DNA of 64,000 nt, from NCBI GenBank assembly GCA_963768885.1, contig CAVYJN010000006.1, forward strand, positions 620,001-684,000, in the 5' to 3' direction. The notes under the pieces are model-generated. The model saw only the letters and a program-made list of their open reading frames with translations, made no database searches and was not told the DNA's origin. The DNA is from DASRIA01 sp963768885 (GTDB lineage Bacteria > Actinomycetota > Thermoleophilia > Solirubrobacterales > JBBDJG01). The position numbers and the translations under genes are program-made. Positions 25,813 through 35,411 of the stretch are shown piece by piece; positions within the stretch are counted from its first letter, which is position 1; each line of letters starts with the position of its first letter.

Positions 25813-26867
25813 TGGAACGCGTCTGGAGCGCCGAGCGCACATCTCCCGCGGAGATCGAGGAGGGACTGCGCGCGCTGCTGCAGGAGAGCCAGACCGACGG
25901 CGACCCGGTCGCGGCGGCGCGCGTGCTCAATCTCGTCGCGGTGGCGGCCCGCGAGTCCTGCGAGGACGTGGACAAGCGGCTCGCCCAGGTCGGCCGCTAC
26001 CACCCGTCGCGCACGATCGTCTGCGTGGTCGAGCCAGGTCGCACGACGCTCGACGCGCGCGCGACGCTCGCCGGGGTCCTGGGCCAGCCCAGGGGCGCGC
26101 TGGGCCTCAGCCACGAGCGCGTCACGATCGAGATGGGCGACGTCCACCTCGCGCATCTCGACGTGATCGTCGACCCCGTGCTGATCAGCGAGCTGCCGAC
26201 CGTCGTGTGGGCGCCGCACGGGCACACGGAGGCGGTCGACTCGCTGCTGCGCCTCGCGAACGTCGTGCTGGTCGACTCGTCGGCCGAGCCGGACATCGGC
26301 GCGTCGCTCGCGCGCGTCAGCGAGCTCGCGGCGCGCGCCTACGTGGTCGACCTCGCGTGGCTGCGCAGCACGCCGTGGCGCGAGCGTGTGGCCGCCACCT
26401 TCGACCCCGCCGAATGGCGCGGTGCGCTCGATGAGATCGTCGCGGTCGTGGTGCGTCACCGCGCCGACTCGGCGGTCGCCGCGCTGCTGCTCGTCGGGTG
26501 GCTCACGTCGCGCCTCGGATGGGAGCCCGCGGTGCTCGTGCCCGGCGACGCCGGCGCGCTGCGCGGCCGCGCGCGTGGTCGTGGCGGCGACGTCGAGGTC
26601 ACGCTGCAGTCGGTCGACGGGCTCGCCGCGCCGGGCCTCGCGGGAGTGACGCTCCAGACCGCATCGGGGATCGCGGTCTCGCTCGACCGCGGGCCGGGCG
26701 GACTCGCCGCCACCCGCCGCACTGCCGCCGGCGACACCTCCAGCTGGACCGTGCTCGGCGCCTCGCGCGGCGAGGGCGGGATCCTCGGCGAGGGCGTCCG
26801 CCAGGCGCTGCTGCGTGACGGGACCTATCGTCCCGCGCTCGCCGCCGCGCGGGCGATGCTCGCTTGA
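25812..26867 (+). CDS. opcA: Glucose-6-phosphate dehydrogenase assembly protein OpcA
   Basis: A 351-residue OpcA, which activates glucose-6-phosphate dehydrogenase in cyanobacteria and actinobacteria. Family features are the early NLVAVAARES, HPSRTIVCV, and VVWAPHGH near the middle, followed by the C-terminal OpcA domain with WLTSRLGWEP. ATG overlaps the zwf stop by one base, the arrangement seen across actinobacteria. Normal length, no sign of truncation. Confidence 0.93.
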   Translation: MERVWSAERTSPAEIEEGLRALLQESQTDGDPVAAARVLNLVAVAARESCEDVDKRLAQVGRYHPSRTIVCVVEPGRTTLDARATLAGVLGQPRGALGLSHERVTIEMGDVHLAHLDVIVDPVLISELPTVVWAPHGHTEAVDSLLRLANVVLVDSSAEPDIGASLARVSELAARAYVVDLAWLRSTPWRERVAATFDPAEWRGALDEIVAVVVRHRADSAVAALLLVGWLTSRLGWEPAVLVPGDAGALRGRARGRGGDVEVTLQSVDGLAAPGLAGVTLQTASGIAVSLDRGPGGLAATRRTAAGDTSSWTVLGASRGEGGILGEGVRQALLRDGTYRPALAAARAMLA

Positions 26868-26877
26868 GCGACACGAC

Positions 26878-27522
26878 GTGATCGAGGCCGCGATCTTCGA
26901 CCTCGACGGCGTGCTGATCGACTCGGAGCAGGTCTGGGACGACGTGCGGCGCGAGTTCGTCACCGAGCACGGTGGTCGCTGGCATGCGGGCGCGCAGCGC
27001 GACATGATGGGGATGAGCTCGCCCGAGTGGTCGCGGTACGTCAATCGGCAACTCGGCGTCGAGATGCCGCCGCAGCAGATCTCCCGTGACGTGGTCGCAC
27101 GGCTGACCGACGTCTACCGCCGCCGGCTTCCGCTGCTGCCCGGCGCCCCGGAGGCTGTGAGGCGGCTCGCGAAGCGGTGGCCGCTGGGCCTCGCCTCGTC
27201 TTCGAACCGCGAGCTGATCGACCTTGTGCTGAGCGAGTCCGGGCTCGCGTCGCTGTTCGCGGTGACCGTCTCGTCGGAGGAGGTCGCGCGCGGCAAGCCC
27301 GCGCCCGACGTCTACCTCGAAGCGGCCCGCGGGCTGGGCGCCGACCCGGCGCGCTGCGCGGCGATCGAGGACTCGCACAACGGGATCGCGTCCGCCGCCG
27401 CGGCCGGCATGCGCGTGATCGCCGTCCCGAACCGCCGTTTCCCGCCGGGCGAGGACGCGCTCGCCGCCGCCGCGCTCGTGCTGCCCTCGCTCGCGCAGCT
27501 CACGGTGGAGGCCGTCGAGTGA
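26878..27522 (+). CDS. HAD-superfamily phosphatase (CbbY/Gph-like)
   Basis: A 214-residue haloacid dehalogenase phosphatase. Motif I is IFDLDGVLIDSE, motif II LASSSNRE, motif III lysine is in GKPAPDVYLEAA, and motif IV is AIEDSHNGIASA. The SSSN motif and the cap domain resemble beta-phosphoglucomutase/CbbY and sugar-phosphate phosphatases; which sugar phosphate is used is unclear. Start GTG lies 10 bp after the opcA stop, so it is the third gene of the zwf operon. Its 3' end overlaps the convergent rpiA gene by 23 bp. Confidence 0.86.
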   Translation: MIEAAIFDLDGVLIDSEQVWDDVRREFVTEHGGRWHAGAQRDMMGMSSPEWSRYVNRQLGVEMPPQQISRDVVARLTDVYRRRLPLLPGAPEAVRRLAKRWPLGLASSSNRELIDLVLSESGLASLFAVTVSSEEVARGKPAPDVYLEAARGLGADPARCAAIEDSHNGIASAAAAGMRVIAVPNRRFPPGEDALAAAALVLPSLAQLTVEAVE

Positions 27523-28168
27523 TGACGCGGCGCTCGACGTCCGTGGTGTTGCCGATCAGCACCTCGCTCACGAGGTCGGGCGGGAAGATCCCGTGCTCGA
27601 TCACGCCCGGCGTCCCGGCGAGGCGCGCGGAGAGGTCGGCCGGATCCTCGACCGGGCCGAGGAAGTCGGCGAGGACGCCGCCGTCCGGGGTCCGGGCGGC
27701 GTCGCGCAGCTGCACCGGCTCGAGCGCGCGCAGAGTCGCATCGAGCCCGAATGGGAGAAGCTCGAGCGGCACCGGGGGCGCGAGGGCCTCGACGAGCTTG
27801 CCCGCGGAGACGATCACGACGAAACGGTCGGCTGCGGCGGCCACGATCTTCTCGCGCGTATGCGCGCCGCCCGCGCCCTTCACGAGCCAGCCCGCGGGAT
27901 CCACCTGGTCGGCGCCGTCGACGGCGACGTCGATCCGGTCGACGCTCTCGAAGGGCACGACCTGCAGGCCGACCGCGCGCGCCCGCTCCTCCGTCGCCGG
28001 CGAGGTGGACACGCAACGGATGTCGAGCCGGCGCGCGGCGAGCGCGGGGACGAACATACCGGCGGTCGAGCCGGTGCCCAGCCCGACCACGGCACCGTCC
28101 TCGACGAGCTCCGCGGCCGCCTCGGCCGCGGCTCGCTGCTGGTGCTCCGTTGCTTTCGAGCGTGGCAT
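27500..28168 (-). CDS. rpiA: Ribose-5-phosphate isomerase A
   Basis: Interconverts ribose 5-phosphate and ribulose 5-phosphate. The 222-residue protein has GLGTGSTAGMFVPAL (phosphate loop), VDGADQVDP with the catalytic aspartates, and KGAGGAHTREKIVA, plus the conserved lysine in SAGKLVEAL. It is the only pentose phosphate gene here on the minus strand, convergent with the zwf operon and divergent from tkt, 29 bp away; the tkt promoter must overlap its start codon. Confidence 0.94.
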   Translation of the reverse strand: MPRSKATEHQQRAAAEAAAELVEDGAVVGLGTGSTAGMFVPALAARRLDIRCVSTSPATEERARAVGLQVVPFESVDRIDVAVDGADQVDPAGWLVKGAGGAHTREKIVAAAADRFVVIVSAGKLVEALAPPVPLELLPFGLDATLRALEPVQLRDAARTPDGGVLADFLGPVEDPADLSARLAGTPGVIEHGIFPPDLVSEVLIGNTTDVERRVITRRPPP

Positions 28169-28197
28169 GTGACGTACTCTGACCGCAAACCGATCCG

Positions 28198-30264
28198 ATG
28201 ACGACCCCCGCGACGACTCAGACAGACCTCGACCAGCTCGCGATCAACACGATCCGCACGCTGTCGATCGACGCGATCCAGGCCGCGAGCTCGGGTCACC
28301 CCGGGACCCCGATGGCGATGGCGCCGGTCGCCTACGAGCTGTGGCAGCGGTTCCTGCGCTTCGATCCGGACGACCCGATCTGGCCGAACCGCGATCGCTT
28401 CGTGCTCTCGGCGGGGCACGCGTCGATGCTGCTCTACTCGCTGCTGCACCTCGCGCGGGTGCAGGCGGTCGACCCCGACTACGAGACGCTCGGCGAGCTC
28501 TCGGTGAAGCTCGACGACATCAAGCACTTCCGCCAGCTCGACTCGCGCGCGGCCGGTCACCCCGAGTACCGCTGGACGTCGGGTGTCGAGACCACGACGG
28601 GCCCGCTCGGCCAGGGCGTGGCGACCTCGGTCGGCATGGCGATCGCCGGCCAGTGGCTCGCGGCGCGCTTCAACCGCCCCGGCTTCGAGATGTTCGGCTA
28701 CGACGTCTTCGTGCTCGCGGGCGACGGCGACCTGATGGAGGGCGTCTCCTACGAGGCCGCCTCGATCGCCGGTCACCAGCGCCTCTCGAACCTGTGCTGG
28801 ATCTACGACAACAACCACATCTCGATCGACGGCGACACGGCGCTGACCTTCACCGAGGACGTGGCGACCCGCTTCATCGGGCAGGGATGGAACGTGCAGC
28901 GCGTCGGTGACGCGAACGACCTCGATCTGCTGCGCCGCGCGTTCGAGACCTTCCGGGCCGAGCACGAGCGTCCCACCCTGATCATCGTCGACAGTCACAT
29001 CGGCTACGGCGCACCGGGCGTCCAGGACACCGCCGCGGCGCACGGCGAGCCGCTCGGCGAGGAGGAGGTCCGGCTCGCGAAGCGCAGCTACGGCTGGCCC
29101 GAGGACGCCGAGTTCCTGATCCCCGACGGCGTCGTCGAGCAGTTCGCCGCCGGTGTCGGGGCGCGCGGCAAGGCGCTGCACGCCGAGTGGGAGCGCATGC
29201 TCGAGCGCTACCGCGGCGAGCACCCGCAGCTCGCCGACGAGCTCGAGGGCATGCAGCGGCGCGAGCTGCCGGACGGCTGGGACGACGGCCTGCCGCAGTT
29301 CCCGGCCGACGGCAAGGGAGTCGCGACGCGCAAGGCCTCCGGCGCCGCGCTGAACGCGATCGCGCGCAACGTGCCGTGGCTGGTCGGCGGGGCCGCCGAC
29401 CTCAAGGGCTCGACGAGCGTGGGCCTCGACTTCGACGGCGCCGGCACGTTCTCCCCCGAGAACCGCGCCGGCCGCTACCTGTACTTCGGCGTCCGCGAGC
29501 ACGGCATGGGTTGCGTCGTGAACGGCCTGTCGCTGTCGAAGCTGCGCCCCTACGGCGCGAGCTACCTGATCTTCTCCGACTACGCGCGCGAGCCGATCCG
29601 CCTGAGCGCGCTGATGGAGATCCCGGCGATCTGGATCTTCACGCACGACTCGATCGGGCTCGGCGAGGACGGCCCGACGCATCAGCCGGTGGAGCAGCTC
29701 GCATCGCTGCGCGCGATGCCGGGGCTCGTCACGATCCGCCCCTGCGACGCCAACGAGGCGGTCGAGGCCTGGCGCGTGCTGATGCGGTTCCGCCACTCCC
29801 CGGTCGCGCTGGTGCTGACCCGTCAGGGCGTGCCGACTCTCGACCGCGCCCGCTATGCGCCGGCCGCCGGCCTGCACCAGGGCGCATACGTGCTCGCGGA
29901 CGCCGAAGGAGGCGAGCCGGACCTGATCCTGCTGTCGAGCGGCAGCGAGGTGCAGCTCTGCGTCGACGCCTACGAGCAGCTCACCTCCGAGGGAGTGAGG
30001 GCCCGGGTCGTGAGCATGCCGTCGTGGGAGCTGTTCGACCAGCAGCCGGCGGAGTACCGCGAGTCCGTGCTGCCGCCCGCCGTGCGCGCGCGGGTCTCCG
30101 TCGAACAGGGGTCGACGCTCGGCTGGGACCGCTTCGTCGGGCCCGACGGGGCGAGGATCGGCATGCACACCTTCGGCGCGTCCGCGCCGTTGAAGGATGT
30201 CCAGAGGAAGTTCGGCTTCACGCCCGACGGCATCGTCGAGGCCGGCCGCAGGCTGTTGAGCTAG
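28198..30264 (+). CDS. tkt: Transketolase
   Basis: Thiamine diphosphate enzyme moving two-carbon units in the pentose phosphate pathway. The 688-residue protein has HPGTPMAMAPVAYELW, the ThDP motif GDGDLMEGVSYEAASIAGHQ with its usual DNN end (WIYDNN), and the central-domain STHDSIGLGEDGPTHQPVE-type segment (here FTHDSIGLGEDGPTHQPVE). A TACTCT hexamer at 28175-28180 is a plausible -10, giving a leader of about 10 nt. It starts the tkt-gnd-pgl run. Confidence 0.96.
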   Translation: MTTPATTQTDLDQLAINTIRTLSIDAIQAASSGHPGTPMAMAPVAYELWQRFLRFDPDDPIWPNRDRFVLSAGHASMLLYSLLHLARVQAVDPDYETLGELSVKLDDIKHFRQLDSRAAGHPEYRWTSGVETTTGPLGQGVATSVGMAIAGQWLAARFNRPGFEMFGYDVFVLAGDGDLMEGVSYEAASIAGHQRLSNLCWIYDNNHISIDGDTALTFTEDVATRFIGQGWNVQRVGDANDLDLLRRAFETFRAEHERPTLIIVDSHIGYGAPGVQDTAAAHGEPLGEEEVRLAKRSYGWPEDAEFLIPDGVVEQFAAGVGARGKALHAEWERMLERYRGEHPQLADELEGMQRRELPDGWDDGLPQFPADGKGVATRKASGAALNAIARNVPWLVGGAADLKGSTSVGLDFDGAGTFSPENRAGRYLYFGVREHGMGCVVNGLSLSKLRPYGASYLIFSDYAREPIRLSALMEIPAIWIFTHDSIGLGEDGPTHQPVEQLASLRAMPGLVTIRPCDANEAVEAWRVLMRFRHSPVALVLTRQGVPTLDRARYAPAAGLHQGAYVLADAEGGEPDLILLSSGSEVQLCVDAYEQLTSEGVRARVVSMPSWELFDQQPAEYRESVLPPAVRARVSVEQGSTLGWDRFVGPDGARIGMHTFGASAPLKDVQRKFGFTPDGIVEAGRRLLS

Positions 30265-30278
30265 GAAAGGAAGGCTGC

Positions 30279-31298
30279 ATGCAACTCGGAATGGTCGGCC
30301 TCGGCAGGATGGGAGCGAACATCGTGCGGCGGCTGATGCGCGACGGCCACGAGTGCGTCGTCTACGACGTGAACCCGCAGGCCGTCTCTGAGCTCGAGGC
30401 GGAGGGCGCCGCGGGCGCCGGGTCGTTGGCGGACCTGGTCGCGGGGCTCACGCCGCCGCGCGCGGCCTGGGTGATGGTGCCGGCCGCCTTCGCGACCCAG
30501 ACCGTCGAGGAGCTTGCCGGGCACCTGGAGCGCGGCGACACCGTGATCGACGGTGGGAACAGCTGGTACCGCGACGACATCGAGCGCGCCGCGGCGCTGG
30601 CGCCGCGCGGAGTGCACCACGTCGACGTCGGCACGAGCGGCGGGGTGTTCGGCCTCGAGCGTGGGTACTGCCTGATGATCGGTGGCGAGCGCGAGCCGGT
30701 CGAGCGCCTCGACCCGATCTTCCGCACGCTCGCGCCGGGCGTGGAGGCCGCGCCGCGCACGCCGGGGCACGACGGGCGGCCGACGCCGGCGGAGCTCGGG
30801 TACCTGCATTGCGGGCCGCCGGGCGCGGGCCACTTCGTGAAGATGGTCCACAACGGGATCGAGTACGGGATCATGGCGGCCTACGCCGAGGGCTTCAACG
30901 TCCTCCACCATGCGAACGCCGGCAAGGACGGCGGGCGCGCCGCGGACGCGGAGACCGCACCGCTGCGCGACCCGCAGTACTACCGCTACGACATCGACGT
31001 CGCGGCCGTCGCGGAGGTCTGGCGCCGCGGCAGCGTGGTGGCCTCGTGGCTGCTCGACCTCACCGCGGCCGCGCTCGCGGAGTCGCCCGGCCTCGAGGAC
31101 TTCGCCGGGCGCGTGTCGGACTCGGGCGAGGGCCGCTGGACGGTCGCCGCGGCGGTCGACGAGGGCGTCCCCGCGCACGTGCTCACGGCCGCGCTGTTCG
31201 AGCGCTTCAGCTCGCGCGGCGAGGCCGACTTCGGGGACCGGCTCCTGTCGGCGATGCGCAAGCAGTTCGGCGGGCACGCGGAGCAGCACGCTGGGTGA
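30279..31298 (+). CDS. gnd: 6-phosphogluconate dehydrogenase, decarboxylating (short GntZ type)
   Basis: Oxidatively decarboxylates 6-phosphogluconate to ribulose 5-phosphate. The 339-residue protein is the short bacterial form. It has the nucleotide loop GMVGLGRMGANIVRRL, IDGGNSWYRDD, DVGTSGGVFGLERGYCLMIG, and the catalytic HFVKMVHNGIEYG with its lysine and asparagine. The short form is often NAD-preferring, but this cannot be shown here. ATG follows GGAAAGGAAGG. The stop overlaps pgl (GTGA). Confidence 0.94.
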   Translation: MQLGMVGLGRMGANIVRRLMRDGHECVVYDVNPQAVSELEAEGAAGAGSLADLVAGLTPPRAAWVMVPAAFATQTVEELAGHLERGDTVIDGGNSWYRDDIERAAALAPRGVHHVDVGTSGGVFGLERGYCLMIGGEREPVERLDPIFRTLAPGVEAAPRTPGHDGRPTPAELGYLHCGPPGAGHFVKMVHNGIEYGIMAAYAEGFNVLHHANAGKDGGRAADAETAPLRDPQYYRYDIDVAAVAEVWRRGSVVASWLLDLTAAALAESPGLEDFAGRVSDSGEGRWTVAAAVDEGVPAHVLTAALFERFSSRGEADFGDRLLSAMRKQFGGHAEQHAG

Positions 31299-31981
31299 GC
31301 CGGGTACTCGTACTCGATGACCCGGCGGCCGCCGCGGCCGAGCGGCTGGGGCGCACGGCGTCGGCCGGCGGCCATGTGGCGCTCGCGGGGGGCTCGACGC
31401 CGCGCGCGGCCTACGAGCTGCTGGCGGGCATGGACGTGGACTGGTCGCGGTGCACGCTGTGGTTCGGAGACGAGCGGTGCGTGCCGCCGGACGACGAGCG
31501 CTCCAACTACGGGATGGTGCGCGCCGCGCTGCTGGATCGCCTCGACGGCGACGCGCCGACGGTCCTGCGCATGGAGGGCGAGCTCGGGCCCGAGCGAGGC
31601 GCGGAGGCGTACGCACACGAGCTCGAGTCGCGGTTCGGGCCCGGCATGCCCGCGCTGGATCTCGTGCTGCTCGGCATCGGACCCGACGCGCACTGCGCGT
31701 CGCTGTTCCCCGGCCGGCCGGCGCTGGACGAGCATGAGCGGCCGGTGGTCGGCGTGGCCGATGCCGGTCTCGAGCCGTTCGTCGCGCGCATCACGCTGAC
31801 GCTCCCGGCGATCAATGCCGCGCGCGAGGTCGTGTTCCTCGTCGCGGGCGCCGAGAAGGCGGATGCGGTCGCCCGCGCCTTCGACGCGCCGCCCGACCCG
31901 GCCGCGCCCGCCAGCCTGGTCGCGCCCACGTCGGGATCGCTTACCGTGCTCCTCGATCGTGCGGCCGCGGGGCGTGACTAG
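31295..31981 (+). CDS. pgl: 6-phosphogluconolactonase
   Basis: Hydrolyses 6-phosphogluconolactone between the Zwf and Gnd steps. The 228-residue protein has ALAGGSTPRAAYELL, LWFGDERCVPPDDERSNYGM and LLGIGPDAHCASLFPG, the three usual signatures (the last normally GxGxDGHxASLFPG, here with DAH in place of DGH). The GTG start overlaps the gnd stop, so the two are translationally coupled. It closes the tkt-gnd-pgl transcription unit. Confidence 0.93.
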   Translation: MSRVLVLDDPAAAAAERLGRTASAGGHVALAGGSTPRAAYELLAGMDVDWSRCTLWFGDERCVPPDDERSNYGMVRAALLDRLDGDAPTVLRMEGELGPERGAEAYAHELESRFGPGMPALDLVLLGIGPDAHCASLFPGRPALDEHERPVVGVADAGLEPFVARITLTLPAINAAREVVFLVAGAEKADAVARAFDAPPDPAAPASLVAPTSGSLTVLLDRAAAGRD

Positions 31982-31990
31982 GTTTCGCGC

Positions 31991-32533
31991 GTGGCCAGGT
32001 ATGCAGCATTCCTGAGAGGGATCAACCTCGGCCGCAACCGGCGGATCGGCGCCGCCGACCTGCGCGCCGCGTTCGAGGACGCCGGATTCGAGGACGTCGG
32101 CACGTTCCGCACGAGCGGCAACGTCGTGTTCGACGGCCGCGGAACGGCCGCGGCGCTGCAGTCGCGGGCCGAAAAGGGCCTGGTCGACGCCACCGGCCAC
32201 GAGGTGGCGGTGTTCCTCCGCGGCGAGCGCGAGGTTCGCGCGATCGCGGGCAAGGAACCCTTCGCGCCGGAGGCCGTGCAGGCATCCGATGGCAAGCTCC
32301 AGGTGCTGCTGCTCCCCGCGAAGCCGTCCCCGGCGGCGCGCAAGCAGGTGACGGCGCTCGCGACCGACGAGGACCGGCTCGCGTTCGGCGACCGCGAGCT
32401 CTACTGGCTCCCGAGCGGCGGGATGCGCGAGGCCGCGATCGACCTCCAGGCGATCGAGCGCCTCGTCGGTCCGACGACGATGCGCACGAAGGGCACGATC
32501 GACCAGCTCGCCGCGAAGTTCTTCTCCGGCTGA
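31991..32533 (+). CDS. DUF1697 family protein
   Basis: A 180-residue DUF1697 protein, recognised by the N-terminal YAAFLRGINLGRNRRI, TFRTSGNVVFDG, and the C-terminal TTMRTKGTIDQLAAKF region. The family is widespread in bacteria and has no proven function. Start GTG lies 9 bp after pgl, so it may be carried on the same transcript, but a metabolic link is not implied. Confidence 0.88.
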   Translation: MARYAAFLRGINLGRNRRIGAADLRAAFEDAGFEDVGTFRTSGNVVFDGRGTAAALQSRAEKGLVDATGHEVAVFLRGEREVRAIAGKEPFAPEAVQASDGKLQVLLLPAKPSPAARKQVTALATDEDRLAFGDRELYWLPSGGMREAAIDLQAIERLVGPTTMRTKGTIDQLAAKFFSG

Positions 32534-32552
32534 GGAAGCCGGGCCGCCGGCG

Positions 32553-34139
32553 TCAGACCTCGAGCCGCGACTCCTCGAGGTCGAGCTCGCGCTCGACGCG
32601 GCGCATCACGTCGCTGCTGATCACGCCCTCGTTGCGAAGCTGCACCAGCGCGCGCCGCTGGACCTCGTAGATGTCGTGCATCAGGCGCTGGTATGCGAGC
32701 GACTGGTCCTCGATGCCGTCCTCGTCGTCGACGTAGCCGGCGCGTGTCTTGAAGCGCCGCATCCGGAACCGGTACGCGCCGCGTACCCGCTCGATCGTGT
32801 CGTCGCGCGTCCACTCCTCGATCGCGAGCTCGTCCAGGCGCTCGAGCGCCGCCCGCGAGGCCGCCAGGCGCGCGCGCATCTCCTCGGCCTCCTCCTCCGC
32901 GCCGTCCTCGCGCAGGCCGAGCTTGCGGATCAGCGCCGGCAGGGTCAGGCCCTGACCGACGACCGTGACGAGGATCAGGGCGAACGTGATGAAGAGGATC
33001 AGGTCGCGGCCCGGCAGCGGTGCGCCCGCGTCGGTCTCGAGCGGCAGCGCAAGCGCCGCCGCCAGCGAGACGGCTCCGCGCATCCCCGCCCATCCGGCGA
33101 GGATGCGCCCGGCGGCCCCCATCCGGCGGGCACGCTGCTGCGGTCGCCGGTCGAGTGCGCGGATCACATAGGGGGTCGTGAACAGCCACGCGAACCGCAC
33201 GCCGATCACGGCGACGCAGACCAGGGCCGAGTACGCGACGACCTCCGCGGCGCTTTGGCCCGCGAGGCCGTCCACGATCGCGGGCAGCTGCATCCCGATC
33301 AGGATGAACAGCGTGGCGTTGAGCAGGAAGACCAGCATCTCCCACAGCGCGAACCCCTGGAGCCGCGTCTGCGGTGAGGCGATCTCGGGCGAACGCCATC
33401 CCAGGTAGATGCCGGCAGTGACCGCCGCCAGCACGCCCGACAGGCCGAGCTCGTCCGCCGGGAGGAACGCGGCGTAACCCGTCATCAGCGAGATCGTGAG
33501 CTCGGTCGGCGTGTCGTCGAGCCTGCGCCGGATCTCCGCGACGACGTATCCCACGGCGAGCCCGATCGCCACGCCCCCGACCACGGCGCCCACGAACTCG
33601 AGCCCGACGTCCGCGGCGGAGAAGCTCGCGCCGACGGCCGCGGCGACCGCGATGCGATAGGTGACGAGGGCGGTCGCGTCGTTCACGAGGCTCTCGCCCT
33701 CGATCACGTTGACGATCCGGCGGGGCGCGCCGAGGCGGCGCATGATCGTGGTCGCCGCCACGGGGTCCGTCGGCGAGACGATCGCTCCGAGCGCGAACGC
33801 CATCGCCCACGGCAGGTCGATCACCTCGTGGCCGATCACGGCGACGACGCCCGTCGTCGCGAGGACCAGGCCGATCGATATGAGCGAGATCGAGCGCGCG
33901 TCGCTGCGCAGGGCGCGCAGGTCCGCGAAGAAGGCCGCCGCGTACAGCAGGGGCGGCAGGAAGATGAGCAGGACGAGGTCGGGATCGAGCTCGATGTCCG
34001 GCACGCCGGGCACCAGACCGAGGACGAGGCCGCCGAGCACCAGCGGGATGGGGTAGGGGATGTCCAGCCGGCGGGCGAGCACGTTGAGTCCCGCGACCGA
34101 CACGAACAGCGCTATGACGAAGACCTCGAAGTTCTCCAT
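32553..34139 (-). CDS. Na+/H+ antiporter, CPA1 (NhaP/NHE) family
   Basis: A 528-residue membrane antiporter exchanging Na+ (or K+) for protons. About 12 hydrophobic segments span residues 1-400; the ion-binding aspartates lie in ALGAIVSPTDPVAATTIMRR and the next conserved helix has INVIEGESLVNDATALVTYR. The last 120 residues are a soluble, charged, helical tail (EEAEEMRARLAASRAALERL) that could regulate activity. It lies 20 bp from the convergent DUF1697 gene and downstream of the thiolase gene on the same strand. Confidence 0.92.
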   Translation of the reverse strand: MENFEVFVIALFVSVAGLNVLARRLDIPYPIPLVLGGLVLGLVPGVPDIELDPDLVLLIFLPPLLYAAAFFADLRALRSDARSISLISIGLVLATTGVVAVIGHEVIDLPWAMAFALGAIVSPTDPVAATTIMRRLGAPRRIVNVIEGESLVNDATALVTYRIAVAAAVGASFSAADVGLEFVGAVVGGVAIGLAVGYVVAEIRRRLDDTPTELTISLMTGYAAFLPADELGLSGVLAAVTAGIYLGWRSPEIASPQTRLQGFALWEMLVFLLNATLFILIGMQLPAIVDGLAGQSAAEVVAYSALVCVAVIGVRFAWLFTTPYVIRALDRRPQQRARRMGAAGRILAGWAGMRGAVSLAAALALPLETDAGAPLPGRDLILFITFALILVTVVGQGLTLPALIRKLGLREDGAEEEAEEMRARLAASRAALERLDELAIEEWTRDDTIERVRGAYRFRMRRFKTRAGYVDDEDGIEDQSLAYQRLMHDIYEVQRRALVQLRNEGVISSDVMRRVERELDLEESRLEV

Positions 34140-34171
34140 CCCGCGAAGTCTTGCCTACCGATCAAGCCGGG

Positions 34172-34214
34172 GTGGGCCGCGCACGTTGCGCTGGGCGCAA
34201 CGCGAACGGCCCAC
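34172..34214. terminator. Long interrupted hairpin between thiolase and antiporter genes
   Basis: Outer arms GTGGGCCG / CGGCCCAC and inner arms GTTGCGC / GCGCAAC (3-nt loop TGG) nest around a 5-by-5 internal loop. The element lies after the thiolase stop and before the antiporter start. No T-run follows, so it may be a terminator, an attenuator-like RNA, or a DNA site; the position best fits termination of the thiolase transcript. Confidence 0.5.
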
Positions 34215-34228
34215 CCGGGTGCGCGGGC

Positions 34229-35390
34229 CTAGCGGAGCCGCTCGACGAGCATCGCCTCGCCCTGGCCGCCGGCGACGCACATGGTCTCGAGGCCGATCGA
34301 GGCGTCGAGCGTCTCGAGGTCGTTGAGCAGCGTGGTCATGATGCGCACGCCGGTCATCCCGAACGGGTGGCCGAGCGCGATCGCGCCGCCGTGGGGGTTG
34401 AGCTTGTCGTAGTCGAAGCCCACCTCCTCGGCGATCGGGATCACCTGCGCCGCGAACGCCTCGTTCAGCTCGTAGACGTCCACGTCGCCGATGCTCATGC
34501 CGGCGCGTGCGAGCGCCTTCTTCACTGCGCCGATCGGCGCGACGCCCATGTACTCGGGCTCGATGCCCCAGGTCGCCGCCGTGATGATCCGGGCGCGCGG
34601 CTGGAGGCCCAGCTCCCGTGCCCGCGCGTCGCTCATCACGATCGCCGCGGCGGCGCCGTCGTTGAGCGGGCAGGAGTTGCCCGCAGTGACCGTGCCGCCC
34701 GGCCTGAACGCCGGCTCGAGCGCGGCGAGCTTCTCGACCGTCGACGAGGGTCGCGGGCCGTCGTCGGCGCTCACCTCGGCGCCGTCGACGCGCACGGGCA
34801 CGATCTCGCGATCGAAGAACCCGCTGCCCACGGCGGCGACCGCCCGCTCCTGCGAGCGCTGCGCGTAGGTCGTCCTGCTGCTCGCGGGTCACGCCGTAGC
34901 GCTCCGCGACGTTCTCGGCGGTCAGTCCCATCGCGATGAACGCATCGGGCCTGCCGTTGGTGCCCTTCAGGTCCTCGTGCTGGTCCTCGGGATGCGCGGC
35001 CTCCTGCGATCCGTTGTAACGCGAGACGAACTCGACGCCGGCCGCGACGTAGGTGTCGCCCTGTCCGGCGGCGATGTTGTTTGCCGCGGCGCGGATCGCG
35101 TCGAGCCCCGACGAGCAGTAGCGCGAGATCGTCGAGCCGGTGGTCTCCTGGCCGAGCTTGTCGCTCAGCAGCACCGCGATCCGCGCGATGTTGTTTGCCT
35201 GGAGGCCCTGCGGCTGTCCGCAGCCCGCGATGACCTCCTCGACGGTTGCCGGGTCGACGTCAGGGTTGCGCTCCAGGACCGAGTCGATGACGTGCGCGAG
35301 GGTCTCGTCCGGCCGCAGTGAGGCCAGCGAGCCCTTGAAGGCACGCCCGATCGGGGTCCGAACCGCGTCGACGATGACGGCTTCGGGCAT
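34229..35390 (-). CDS. Acetyl-CoA acetyltransferase (thiolase), frameshift at about 34866
   Basis: Thiolase that condenses or cleaves acyl-CoA with CoA. About 386 residues after frame correction. The acylated cysteine is in SRYCSSGLDAIRAAANNIA, then the C-terminal NEAFAAQVIP, GGAIALGHPFGMTG (catalytic histidine) and CVAGGQGEAML (second cysteine). On the + strand one extra G near 34866 splits the frame between REQQDD and YAQRSQERAVAAVGSG; both halves are intact, so error is likely. ATG follows AAAGGAAG. Degradative or biosynthetic direction is not shown. Confidence 0.87.
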
Positions 35391-35411
35391 GGTTACTTCC
35401 TTTCGATGACG

